A DNA stretch of 6,760 bases from NCBI GenBank assembly GCA_964354485.1, contig CAYGZY010000239.1:1-6760 (forward strand). Reading direction: 5' to 3'. The notes under the pieces are model-generated. The model was not told the DNA's origin and ran no database searches. It was given only the letters and a program-made list of their open reading frames with translations. The position numbers and the translations under genes are program-made. Shown here in pieces: positions 1 through 6,661 of this stretch (positions are counted from its first letter, which is position 1; each line of letters starts with the position of its first letter). Origin of the DNA: CAYGXH01 sp964354485 (GTDB taxonomy: Bacteria; Bacteroidota; Ignavibacteria; UBA10030; SZUA-254).

Positions 1-242
1 CAGAATTTATTAAAAGATTCATCGGAAAATCACTCACCGTCCTGTTCGAGAATTCCCAGAACGACGGTTTTGTATCTGGATTAAGTTCAAATTACATTCG
101 CATATCTGCGGAAGGAGATGCATCTCTGATCAATCAGCTACGATGTGTAACTATTACAGAAGTTCACGATGAAACGTGCGCAGGATTTATCAAAGAAAGT
201 GTGAATATGACACAGAATGCGCCCGAGGTTTGTGTCTCGTGA
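1..242 (+). CDS. mtaB: tRNA methylthiotransferase MtaB-like protein, C-terminal TRAM domain (5' end missing)
   Basis: The open frame enters from the left edge (first full codon at 3) and ends at TGA 240-242, leaving 79 codons. The visible protein starts EFIKRFIGKSLTVLFEN and contains GLSSNYIRI, followed by VTITEVHDE and then GFIKES. This is the layout of a TRAM domain at the end of radical-SAM methylthiotransferases: F(I/V)GK..(E/T)VLFE, a GL..NYIRV strand, then V.ITEV. The NYIR form is closer to MtaB (formerly YqeV) than to MiaB or RimO. MtaB converts t6A37 to ms2t6A37 in ANN-decoding tRNAs; the TRAM domain binds the tRNA. The catalytic CxxxCxxC radical-SAM region lies outside the window, so the exact subfamily is inferred from about 60 residues. 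A short polar tail (about 15 residues, NMTQNAPEVCVS) follows the domain. The next gene begins 32 nt downstream on the same strand, suggesting an operon with the envelope protein and truA. Confidence 0.75.
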   Translation, partial: EFIKRFIGKSLTVLFENSQNDGFVSGLSSNYIRISAEGDASLINQLRCVTITEVHDETCAGFIKESVNMTQNAPEVCVS

Positions 243-261
243 CCGATCGATTAAAAACCAT

Positions 262-265
262 GGAG
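262..265 (+). promoter_or_regulatory. Ribosome binding site deciding the start at 275
   Basis: GGAG at 262-265 lies 9 nt before ATG 275, a good Shine-Dalgarno distance. It supports ATG 275 over the in-frame GTG at 176, which would lie deep inside the upstream gene, and over ATG 260, which overlaps the site itself. Confidence 0.6.
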
Positions 266-274
266 ATTGTATCT

Positions 275-1009
275 ATGCGAATAAACATTTTCCTCATATT
301 CATGGCTGTTCAGGTTGCTGTTGCACAGCCGTCGCTCATCGAACCGCTCGAGAAAAATGGAGCGCCTAAAACCTTGTCGATCAACAACGCGGATTTCACC
401 TCCCCGCTTATGGAAGTCGAAGGGAAAAAGAGCGTTCCGCTCGCTGTCCTTTACTCCTTACTCCTGCCGGGAATGGGGGAGCTCTATGTCGACGACTACA
501 GAACCGGCAAGTATCTGACCGCAGCGGAAGGGATGCTCTGGGTTACGCTAATCGGCCTTGATCGTTACGGGACATGGCTTCAGGATGATGCGCGCACTTT
601 CGCGGTACAGCATGCTGGTATAAGCCTCGCCGGCAAAAATGACCGGTACTTCGTTGATGTGGGAAACTACAACACCGTTTACGACTATAACGAAAAGATG
701 CTGAGAGACAGGAATCCGTATAAACTTTACGGTGAAAATTCCGCTTTCGCGTGGGTGTGGGATGCACGGGCAAACCGTGAATACTACCGGGACCTCCGAA
801 TCAAGAGCGACAATATGTTCAACAGCGTAAACTTTGTCGCTGCGGCGATCGCAGTTAACCACATTATCAGCGCCATCAACGCGGCACGCGTCGCGATGTC
901 GTACAACGCACGTGCCGATCACGCAAGTTCTTTGGAAATCAGGGCGGGAGTGATGGGCGGCATCGGTCACCCGCACGGAATTATGATTTCCGTTTCGAAA
1001 TCATTTTGA
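275..1009 (+). CDS. Secreted/envelope protein of unknown function with a PGMGE motif (DUF5683-like)
   Basis: The protein has 244 residues. Residues 1-17 form a signal peptide: a short basic start (MRINIF), a hydrophobic core, and a VAVA|Q cleavage site, so it is exported. The start at 275 is chosen because it has GGAG 9 nt upstream and puts the signal peptide at the N terminus. After a polar linker (18-52) comes a hydrophobic stretch with YSLLLPGMGELY (60-71) and then GKYLTAAEGMLW (78-89). The P-G-x-G followed by Y, G and K resembles the motif of DUF5683-type proteins of the Bacteroidota group. The middle (100-180) is rich in Tyr, Asp and Asn (YFVDVGNYNTVYDYNE). A second hydrophobic helix, FVAAAIAVNHIISAINAARVA (187-207), resembles the conserved NH(I/L)xSAIDA-like helix of related hypothetical proteins. 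The chain ends in a beta-like strand with a terminal Phe (IMISVSKSF), as many outer-membrane proteins do, but I see no full barrel. No catalytic motif is recognised. It sits between mtaB and truA with gaps of 32 and 26 nt. The function is unknown; an envelope location is inferred. Confidence 0.85.
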   Translation: MRINIFLIFMAVQVAVAQPSLIEPLEKNGAPKTLSINNADFTSPLMEVEGKKSVPLAVLYSLLLPGMGELYVDDYRTGKYLTAAEGMLWVTLIGLDRYGTWLQDDARTFAVQHAGISLAGKNDRYFVDVGNYNTVYDYNEKMLRDRNPYKLYGENSAFAWVWDARANREYYRDLRIKSDNMFNSVNFVAAAIAVNHIISAINAARVAMSYNARADHASSLEIRAGVMGGIGHPHGIMISVSKSF

Positions 1010-1035
1010 AGATCGTACGGTCACACTGATCCGGC

Positions 1036-1764
1036 ATGCGGAAATATAAATTGCTCCTGGAGTATGACGGGACCCGTTACGTTGGCTGGCAGAGACAGGA
1101 AAACGGTCCGAGCATTCAGGGTGAAATTGAAAGCGTGCTCGGAGAAATACTGCAGGAAAGTGTTGACGTTATCGGCGCCGGGAGAACGGACGCGGGTGTT
1201 CATGCGCGCGGTCAGACGGCTCACGTGCTCACAAACTCACAGCTCTCGGCGATGGAGATCAAGGGAGGGCTGAATGGTTTACTTCCCGCCGATATCGTTG
1301 TACTGGAAGTAGACGAGGTGGGTCTGGATTTTCATGCCCGGTATTCTGCACGGGAACGTCAGTATTCATATCTCATATCGCAAATACCGACCGCATTATT
1401 ACGGAATTATTCATGGATTGTGAAATATCCGCTTGACATAAATCTTCTTCGGCGGACGACAGACGTAGTGGCAGGTAAACACGATTTTCAGTCTTTTTGC
1501 AAATCAGGCTCAGACGTTGATAGCTATTCCTGTACGGTGACGGAATCGCGATGGGATGGTGATGCATCCTGCCTGCGGTATACGATCGGCGCAAATCGTT
1601 TCCTGCGCGGGATGGTCCGCGCTATCGTCGGGACAATGGTGGATGTTGCGCGTGGTTATATCTCTTATGATGATTTTGTTGATATACTCGGAAGGAAGAA
1701 CCGCTGCGATGCCGGTGTATCTGCTCCGGCGAAAGGGCTTACTCTCGAAAGGGTAATTTATTGA
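1036..1764 (+). CDS. truA: tRNA pseudouridine(38-40) synthase TruA
   Basis: The protein has 242 residues, the usual length for TruA. It isomerises uridines 38, 39 and 40 in the anticodon arm of many tRNAs and acts in the cytoplasm. The family signatures are in order: YKLLLEYDGTRYVGWQRQ at residues 4-21, the catalytic block GAGRTDAGVHARGQ at 47-60 with nucleophile Asp52, DFHARYSARERQYSYLI at 98-114, KHDFQSFCK at 148-156, and the closing active-site block ANRFLRGMVRAIVGTM at 186-201. No key residue is missing. ATG 1036 is the first possible start because an in-frame TGA lies at 1027-1029. There is no Shine-Dalgarno sequence before it, so translation may depend on coupling to the upstream gene, whose stop is 26 nt away. 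The presence of an MtaB-type gene two positions upstream makes a tRNA-modification grouping plausible. Confidence 0.97.
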   Translation: MRKYKLLLEYDGTRYVGWQRQENGPSIQGEIESVLGEILQESVDVIGAGRTDAGVHARGQTAHVLTNSQLSAMEIKGGLNGLLPADIVVLEVDEVGLDFHARYSARERQYSYLISQIPTALLRNYSWIVKYPLDINLLRRTTDVVAGKHDFQSFCKSGSDVDSYSCTVTESRWDGDASCLRYTIGANRFLRGMVRAIVGTMVDVARGYISYDDFVDILGRKNRCDAGVSAPAKGLTLERVIY

Positions 1765-1775
1765 TTTATATTTAT

Positions 1776-1780
1776 GAAGG
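1776..1780 (+). promoter_or_regulatory. Ribosome binding site for the M48 protease start at 1789
   Basis: GAAGG at 1776-1780 lies 8 nt before ATG 1789. The earlier in-frame ATG at 1774 overlaps this site and has no such element upstream, so 1789 is the better start. Confidence 0.6.
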
Positions 1781-1788
1781 GAAGACTC

Positions 1789-2607
1789 ATGAAACAATTT
1801 AAAAAATCCCGCATTGTTCTTTCGGCAATCATGTTGCTTGCCGTTTTCGGTCTGCAGTGCGCATTAAATATCTTTCCTGAATCTGAGGATATCAAGTTAG
1901 GCAAACAACTTGATGGCGAAATCCGGAAAAATACCAAGGAGTATCCGATTCTTCAAAATCGTCCGGATGTAAAAGATTATCTGACCTCCATCGGGAATAA
2001 AATACTCATGGCGCCGAGCATCAACAAAAGGGGCATATATGCCTATTCGTTTGAAATTGTAAACAATGACTCTGTGGTCAATGCCTTCGCAACGCCGGGT
2101 GGATATATTTATGTGTATACAGGATTGTTAAAGTTTATAGATAATGAAGCAACACTTGCCGGGATCGTGGCTCATGAAATAGCGCATGCCGAGCGGCGGC
2201 ACGCGACTACGCGTATGACAAAAGCGTACGGTGTGCAGATTCTTCTGGGTTTGATACTCGGTGAAAAGCCGTCACAGGTAGTTGAGATCACAGCCAACCT
2301 TTTTACAGGGCTTGCGTTTCTGGCAAACAGCAGATCGGATGAGACAGAAGCCGATGAATACTCAATAAAATATCTGACAAGTACTGAATATTATCCGGGG
2401 GCAATCACTCAATTTTTCAGCAAAATGCAGGCAAATCGAGGCGGACGGAGCGGCGGTGCGCTGGAGAGGATGCTTTCAACACATCCGCTTGATGCAGATA
2501 GGATCGCTCATGTCAATAAAATTCTGACAACGATGGGTAATCCAACGGCAAACGAGGCGAACATATTTTCGGAAAAATATAAAGCGTTTAAAACGAAATT
2601 ACCCTGA
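1789..2607 (+). CDS. M48 family zinc metalloprotease, probable envelope (lipo)protein
   Basis: The protein has 272 residues, near the length of small M48 proteases such as LoiP (YggG). Residues 1-23 form an export signal (MKQFKKSR then a hydrophobic core) ending in FGLQC with Cys24. This resembles a lipobox, but Gln at -1 is atypical, so lipidation is uncertain and simple membrane anchoring is possible. The M48 core starts near residue 33 (SEDIKLGKQL). NDSVVNAFATPGGYIYVYTGLL (93-114) is the conserved strand and turn before the active site. The zinc motif HEIAH is at 129-133 (His129, Glu130, His133), and the third ligand is probably Glu187 in SDETEADEYSIKYL. STHPLDADRI (230-239) is the conserved C-terminal STHP motif. 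All catalytic residues are present and there is no TPR extension like that of BepA. Known relatives degrade misfolded envelope proteins; the substrate here is unknown. It follows truA by 24 nt and may share its transcript. A long AT-rich gap follows it. Confidence 0.93.
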   Translation: MKQFKKSRIVLSAIMLLAVFGLQCALNIFPESEDIKLGKQLDGEIRKNTKEYPILQNRPDVKDYLTSIGNKILMAPSINKRGIYAYSFEIVNNDSVVNAFATPGGYIYVYTGLLKFIDNEATLAGIVAHEIAHAERRHATTRMTKAYGVQILLGLILGEKPSQVVEITANLFTGLAFLANSRSDETEADEYSIKYLTSTEYYPGAITQFFSKMQANRGGRSGGALERMLSTHPLDADRIAHVNKILTTMGNPTANEANIFSEKYKAFKTKLP

Positions 2608-2666
2608 AAATCACCCTTTCTTTTTCAAATAGGCTGTTTTTAGATTATTTTAAGCAAATACATCTG

Positions 2667-2698
2667 TTTGATTTACACACATCTTTCTTGTACATTTG
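2667..2698 (+). promoter_or_regulatory. Probable promoter for the CNNM/CorC gene (Bacteroidota-type -33/-7)
   Basis: The 140-nt gap 2608-2747 is visibly AT-rich. It contains TTTG at 2667-2670 and TACATTTG at 2691-2698, an exact match to the Bacteroidota -7 consensus TAnnTTTG, with 20 nt between them as in known promoters of that phylum. The same bases can be read as a weak sigma-70 promoter: TTGATT (2668-2673), a 17-nt spacer, then TACATT (2691-2696), each 4 of 6 to consensus. Transcription would start near 2705 and give a leader of about 43 nt before ATG 2748. No hairpin followed by a T-run is seen in the gap, so the end of the upstream transcript is not marked by an obvious intrinsic terminator. 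Confidence 0.55.
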
Positions 2699-2747
2699 AA
2701 CAAGGAATTCATCGTCTTTTGACAATTTAGGCGCAATATTTCACTGC

Positions 2748-4070
2748 ATGCTGGCACAGGTAATCGGAAATATCATTTTTATTTTCCTCATCGTTTTCGC
2801 GAATGGTTTTTTCGTAGTGGCAGAGTTCGCGCTTGTCAAAGTACGTATTACCCAGATAAATGAACAACTGAAACGGGGCCGCCGGTTTGCTCCGCTCGCG
2901 CAGCACATTCTGGAACATCTCGATTCATACCTCTCTGCCTGTCAGCTCGGAATTACTTTTACAAGTCTGGGTCTGGGATGGGTTGGCGAACCTCTCCTTG
3001 CCGAAATGCTCCGGGAGCCGTTCCATTCGATCGGTATGGTGAATGAACAGGTGCTGCATGTCTTCTCGTTCGCAGTGAGCTTCGGTATACTGACCTTCCT
3101 CCACATTGTCCTGGGCGAACAGGCGCCGAAAATGCTTGCCATACAAAAAGCCGAAACGGCAATGATGATCGTGGCGTTTCCCCTACAGCTCTTTTACCGC
3201 GTATTTGGACCGGTAATATGGATACTTAACGTATGCGCGAATTTCGTTCTGCGGACTATCGGCATAAATCCGGTCAGACCGGCTGAATTGGTCCATTCGG
3301 CCGAAGAGCTGGAAATGATGGTCTACGAAGGCGCACGTACCGGAGTTCTGACCAAGACCGAGCAGGAGCTGATATCGAGTATTTTCGAGTTCTCCAATAC
3401 GACCGCAAAAGAAATCATGGTTCCCCGCACGGAAGTCATCGCGATAAACATGGATACTTCGAGGGAACGGTTGATTCAGATCGTAACTGAAGAGGGATAC
3501 TCGCGGATGCCTGTTTATAAGGACTCGATCGATAATATCATCGGATGTATATATACAAAGGACCTCATCAGCCTGCTTGAGCACCGTGATCTGATAGTCC
3601 TTCATGATATAATCCGCCCGGCCTATTTCGTTCCCGATGCGAAAAAAATCAGTCAGCTCATGAAGGAACTCCAGCTGCAGAAGATACATATGGCGATCGT
3701 CATAGATGAATTCGGCGGGACGGAAGGCATCGTGACAATGGAAGATATTCTTGAAGAAATCGTCGGCGAGATACACGACGAGTACGACGAAGTTCTTAAG
3801 GATATCGAACACGCAACCGACGGATCGGCTCTCGTCAATGCGAGAATGAATATCAAGGACTTCAACGAAAAGTATTCGGCAGAAATACCGGAAGATCCTG
3901 AGTACGATACCATCAACGGATTTCTGTTGAAGTTAACAGGCCATATACCGGAGATGCACGAAGAAATTTCGTACAACAACCTGCACATTACGATTATTAA
4001 AAAATCTCAGCGCCGGATACGACAAGTAAAAGTAAGAAAAGTCAATCCCCCCGACCCTGTCTCAGAGTAA
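2748..4070 (+). CDS. CNNM / CBS-pair / CorC_HlyC membrane protein (hemolysin C family, putative divalent cation transporter)
   Basis: The protein has 440 residues with the complete three-part layout of the family. The CNNM (DUF21) membrane domain covers about 1-190: a first helix GNIIFIFLIVFANGFFVVAE (7-26), the re-entrant segment ACQLGITFTSLGLGWVGEP (64-82), a third helix near 104-122, and the conserved GEQAPKMLAI (123-132). The pair of CBS domains covers about 217-345, starting at AKEIMVPRTEVIAI (220-233) and including YSRMPVYKDSIDNIIGCIYTKDL and VIDEFGGTEGIVTMEDILEEIVGEI (318-342). The CorC_HlyC domain covers about 355-430 (LVNARMNIKDFNEKY ... YDTINGFLL). Bacterial members are linked to Mg2+/Co2+ efflux or transport, and the CBS pair binds adenine nucleotides. 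The 'hemolysin' name of some relatives is historical and I infer no toxin role. There is no Shine-Dalgarno sequence before ATG 2748, but the start fits the family N terminus. It is probably the first gene after the promoter at 2667-2698. Confidence 0.93.
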   Translation: MLAQVIGNIIFIFLIVFANGFFVVAEFALVKVRITQINEQLKRGRRFAPLAQHILEHLDSYLSACQLGITFTSLGLGWVGEPLLAEMLREPFHSIGMVNEQVLHVFSFAVSFGILTFLHIVLGEQAPKMLAIQKAETAMMIVAFPLQLFYRVFGPVIWILNVCANFVLRTIGINPVRPAELVHSAEELEMMVYEGARTGVLTKTEQELISSIFEFSNTTAKEIMVPRTEVIAINMDTSRERLIQIVTEEGYSRMPVYKDSIDNIIGCIYTKDLISLLEHRDLIVLHDIIRPAYFVPDAKKISQLMKELQLQKIHMAIVIDEFGGTEGIVTMEDILEEIVGEIHDEYDEVLKDIEHATDGSALVNARMNIKDFNEKYSAEIPEDPEYDTINGFLLKLTGHIPEMHEEISYNNLHITIIKKSQRRIRQVKVRKVNPPDPVSE

Positions 4071-4112
4071 GATACAGTCTGATGATGATGCATGCCACGT
4101 GTATCCACCTTT

Positions 4113-4117
4113 GAGGA
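4113..4117 (+). promoter_or_regulatory. Ribosome binding site supporting a TTG start at 4126
   Basis: GAGGA at 4113-4117 lies 8 nt before TTG 4126. No comparable site precedes the in-frame GTG at 4099, and the next in-frame ATG would fall inside the first membrane helix. Confidence 0.5.
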
Positions 4118-4125
4118 ATGAACAC

Positions 4126-5664
4126 TTGTCTTCATTTATAGTAGCCCGGAACTCATTTTTTAATCTTTCCTCATTTGTAATTACTGCGCTTGTCACATTT
4201 CTCCTCGTACCGGTGATGCTCACGTACCTCGGTCCCGTCGGTTTTGGCATCTGGGCTGTCGTACGTGTGCTTATGAACTACGCATCGCTCAGCGACCTGG
4301 GATTGACGAACGCAATTACAAAATTTGTCGCGGAAAAACGTTTAGACACCGACCGACGTCAGGTTATCCTGCTCCTCAGATCGGCCTTTCTCATGTATCT
4401 CTTAATTACGGTACTCCTGTGGCTGGCATTTTTCCTTCTCAAGGATCTGATCATCTCAGCATTTTTCACAGGCATAGGCGGATTCCGGGATGATCTGGAT
4501 ATCGTACTCTTCGGTTCCCTCTCGGTTTTGAGTATCAATCTGCTTTTTTCGGTAATTACTTCTGCCTTCAACGGAATGCAGAGAATGGATATTACCAACG
4601 GCGTAACATCTCTGTACTGGGTGTTGAACGGGTCATTGATGTACGTTGCCCTGGTGACCGGTTACGGCCTGAGAGGACTCGTCTATGCAAATATCATTGC
4701 TACGGTCGTCACTCAGGTCATTAATTTCTTTATGTACTTTCGTCTCATCGGACATGCCGGACGACGGGAACCGCTTGTTCGGATCTCGGAGATCGCAAAA
4801 CTCTTCCGGTACGGTAAACACATTTTCATCGGAGCCATCGCGAATAGCGTCTATATCCATTATGATAAATTGCTCCTCAGCTCGTTCCTCGGACTTGCTC
4901 CGGTTGCATCCTATGAAGTCGCTTCCAGAGTAATTCAGCAGATGCGACAGATACCGATTCTGATCTTCAATCCTCTTCTGCCGGCAACCTCCGAGATGGA
5001 AGCAAGAAACGACCGCGAGGGAATCGTGAAATACTACTGCATCTCATCCAAATACCTTATCGCATTCCTTGTCCCGCTCTTCGGCATAATCGGTCTCTTT
5101 GCAGATTCACTCATACGTCTCTGGCTGGGAGAAGGAAACGGTCTCGCAATCATAACACTGCAGATTTTTGTTGTTTCGAATTTTCTTAACCTCCTCACGG
5201 CGCCGGGATATTTTGTAACGCTGGGAATCGGCAAACCGCAATATTCAATGTATACTTCTGTTGTGGGACTTGTATCCAATCTGATTCTCAGCTACATTTT
5301 CTTACGGATATTCGGTTATTTCGGTGTCGTAACAGGAACTGTGATCGCTCTGACCGGTTCATCTTTACTCTTTCTTGTGATGATACACAAAGTCCTGAAT
5401 ATCCGGTGGAAGACGTATTTCAGGTACTTCCTCATCCCGCTCGTGAGTATTGTTGCGGGCGGACTTGCAGGTCTTTTCGTGTCGGCCCAGGTCGGCAATC
5501 TGTTATTTGGAACCGCATCAGCGCTTTTATTATCACTGATTATTTACAGTATTCTCCTCTGGAAGCTGGATTATTTCACAAGCGAGGATAAACAATTCTT
5601 TTCAGAGTTCATAAAAAAAATCAGGGAAAAGATATTCCCTTCAGTACGTACAGAATCAACGTAG
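4126..5664 (+). CDS. Oligosaccharide flippase family protein (Wzx-like, MOP superfamily)
   Basis: The protein has 512 residues from the TTG start (521 if GTG 4099 is used). TTG 4126 is preferred because GAGGA sits 8 nt upstream and it leaves a short N-terminal tail (MSSFIVARNSFFN) before helix 1, as is usual in this family. Hydrophobic segments suggest about 14 helices: roughly 13-31, 40-58, 83-105, 125-145, 160-180, 184-204, 232-250, 270-288, 308-328, 342-362, 376-394, 398-420, 433-452 and 458-478. Family hallmarks are LGPVGFGIWAVVR (35-47) and LSDLGLTNAITKFVAE (55-70) between helices 1 and 3, and Y-G-K-H..IGAIAN near 229-240. The C-terminal tail 480-512 is charged (TSEDKQFFSEFIKKIREK). Such proteins flip lipid-linked sugar units from the cytoplasmic to the outer face of the inner membrane for O-antigen, capsule or other surface glycans. 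Two GT2 glycosyltransferase genes directly follow, which supports this role. The glycan itself cannot be read from the sequence. Confidence 0.92.
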   Translation: MSSFIVARNSFFNLSSFVITALVTFLLVPVMLTYLGPVGFGIWAVVRVLMNYASLSDLGLTNAITKFVAEKRLDTDRRQVILLLRSAFLMYLLITVLLWLAFFLLKDLIISAFFTGIGGFRDDLDIVLFGSLSVLSINLLFSVITSAFNGMQRMDITNGVTSLYWVLNGSLMYVALVTGYGLRGLVYANIIATVVTQVINFFMYFRLIGHAGRREPLVRISEIAKLFRYGKHIFIGAIANSVYIHYDKLLLSSFLGLAPVASYEVASRVIQQMRQIPILIFNPLLPATSEMEARNDREGIVKYYCISSKYLIAFLVPLFGIIGLFADSLIRLWLGEGNGLAIITLQIFVVSNFLNLLTAPGYFVTLGIGKPQYSMYTSVVGLVSNLILSYIFLRIFGYFGVVTGTVIALTGSSLLFLVMIHKVLNIRWKTYFRYFLIPLVSIVAGGLAGLFVSAQVGNLLFGTASALLLSLIIYSILLWKLDYFTSEDKQFFSEFIKKIREKIFPSVRTEST

Positions 5665-5720
5665 ATGCATACTCCTTGAGATCGGCATGATGAAAGTGAT
5701 GGACTTGAAAGTAGTCGGCA

Positions 5721-6656
5721 ATGGTTGATGTTTCCGTCATAATCGTAAACCGGAATACGAGAGAACTGCTCAGAGCGGCGCTCCATTCCGTGTACGAGAG
5801 CGCTGTAACGTTGGAGGTGATCGTCGTTGATAACGCTTCCACTGACGGAAGCGCTGAAATGATCAGGAAGGAATTTCCGGCGGTGCGCCTCATCGTGAAT
5901 GAAAACAATGAGGGATTTGCGAAGCCGAATAACGATGCAGTCGGAATAGCCGGCGGACGCTACTATTTTCTTCTCAACAGCGATGCCCGGGTGTGTAATA
6001 ACGCGCTGGAACGGTTAGTAAAGTTCATGGATCAGAATCCCGACGTTGGAGTCTGCGGTCCACAGCTCCTCAATCCGGACGGAACCATACAATCATCCTG
6101 CCGCGGCTTCATCACGCTATGGACGCATTTTTGCGATATGCTCATCCTCGATAGAATATTTCCCCGTTCCCGGATATTTGCTTCGAGCGTGATGACGTAC
6201 TTTGATCATCAAACACAGAGGGAAGTCGACCATATCATGGCGGCGGCAATCGTCATCCGTCCCGAAGTCGTCAGGAATATCGGACTTTTCGATGCGAGGA
6301 TGTCCATTCATTACAACGATATTGATTTCTCTCACCGTATGAAGGAACACGGATGGAAGACCGTGTTTTACCCTGAGGCGCAGGTCGTGCATCATCTCGG
6401 CGAGACAACACGCAAACACAATGTCAGGTTTGAGTTATTCGATGAATTGTATGCTAACTTTTTTTACTATGTGCGGAAACACTGCGGAGCCGTAACGGTG
6501 CTGTTTTTCAAGCTTCTGATGGTCATCGGATTCACGCCACGCGTTATTTATTGGTTCAGCCGCCGGCTGTTTTCCGGCAATGAAAAAATCCGTGAGATGG
6601 CGCAATTCTCTCTGAAATCACTCCTCCTCGGTCTTACGGTGTGGAAGTTGAGGTAG
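5721..6656 (+). CDS. GT2 family glycosyltransferase (WbbL/rhamnosyltransferase-like)
   Basis: The protein has 311 residues. The GT-A fold starts at once with VDVSVIIVNRNTRELL (2-17), then EVIVVDNASTDGSAEMI (32-48), which binds the nucleotide sugar. NNEGFAKPNNDAV (62-74) and YYFLLNSDARV (81-91) follow, with Asp88 in the position of the metal-binding DxD-type aspartate. CGPQLLNPDGTIQSSCRGF (112-130) is typical of the WbbL/COG1216 subgroup. The acceptor-side motif is HYNDIDFSHRMKEHGWKTVFYP (197-218), where the usual E/D-D is N-D-I-D. The C terminus (240-311) is hydrophobic and basic (LYANFFYYVRKHCGAV, LFFKLLMVIGF), suggesting membrane association. An in-frame TAG at 5712-5714 limits the start to ATG 5721, which has no clear Shine-Dalgarno sequence. 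It probably adds one sugar to a lipid-linked glycan at the cytoplasmic membrane face. The donor (rhamnose or another) cannot be told from the sequence. It lies 56 nt after the flippase and 5 nt before a second GT2 gene. Confidence 0.92.
   Translation: MVDVSVIIVNRNTRELLRAALHSVYESAVTLEVIVVDNASTDGSAEMIRKEFPAVRLIVNENNEGFAKPNNDAVGIAGGRYYFLLNSDARVCNNALERLVKFMDQNPDVGVCGPQLLNPDGTIQSSCRGFITLWTHFCDMLILDRIFPRSRIFASSVMTYFDHQTQREVDHIMAAAIVIRPEVVRNIGLFDARMSIHYNDIDFSHRMKEHGWKTVFYPEAQVVHHLGETTRKHNVRFELFDELYANFFYYVRKHCGAVTVLFFKLLMVIGFTPRVIYWFSRRLFSGNEKIREMAQFSLKSLLLGLTVWKLR
6650..6653 (+). promoter_or_regulatory. Ribosome binding site for the second GT2 gene, inside the end of the first
   Basis: GAGG at 6650-6653 overlaps the last codons of the preceding gene (stop TAG at 6654-6656) and lies 8 nt before ATG 6662. 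This arrangement favours translational coupling of the two glycosyltransferases. Confidence 0.6.
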
Positions 6657-6661
6657 TATCC

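Noticed and set aside
176..274. N-terminal extension of the envelope protein back to GTG 176 or ATG 260.
   Set aside because: It would overlap the mtaB-like gene by 67 nt, would bury the signal peptide, and the GGAG at 262-265 points to ATG 275.
548..976. Reverse-strand open frame of 142 codons inside the envelope protein gene.
   Set aside because: The forward frame has a signal peptide, ribosome site and family-like motifs; the reverse frame has none of these.
1034..1039. GCATGC palindromes at the truA start, the CNNM start (2746-2751) and before the flippase (4090-4095).
   Set aside because: Another copy lies inside the M48 gene near 2185, the total is only slightly above chance for a 6-mer, and no spacing or flanking bases are shared.
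2687..2704. Inverted repeat CTTGT ... ACAAG overlapping the promoter -7 box, a possible operator or hairpin.
   Set aside because: The arms are only 5 bp with an 8-nt loop; expected by chance in AT-rich DNA and no regulator is linked to it.
2719..2724. Perfect TTGACA resembling a -35 box just before the CNNM gene.
   Set aside because: A -10 box 17 nt later would lie at 2742-2747, directly against the start codon, and the bases there do not resemble TATAAT.
3183..3812. Long reverse-strand open frame of 209 codons inside the CNNM/CorC gene.
   Set aside because: It is fully antisense to a well-supported gene with complete domains and its translation shows no recognisable family; a shadow frame.
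4092..4121. Nine-codon ORF before the flippase (ATG 4092 to TGA 4119-4121), a possible leader peptide.
   Set aside because: It has no ribosome site, no regulatory amino-acid run and no attenuator hairpin; most likely chance.
5687..5728. Thirteen-codon ORF overlapping the start of the first GT2 gene.
   Set aside because: No Shine-Dalgarno site and no recognisable peptide; a short random frame in a 56-nt gap.
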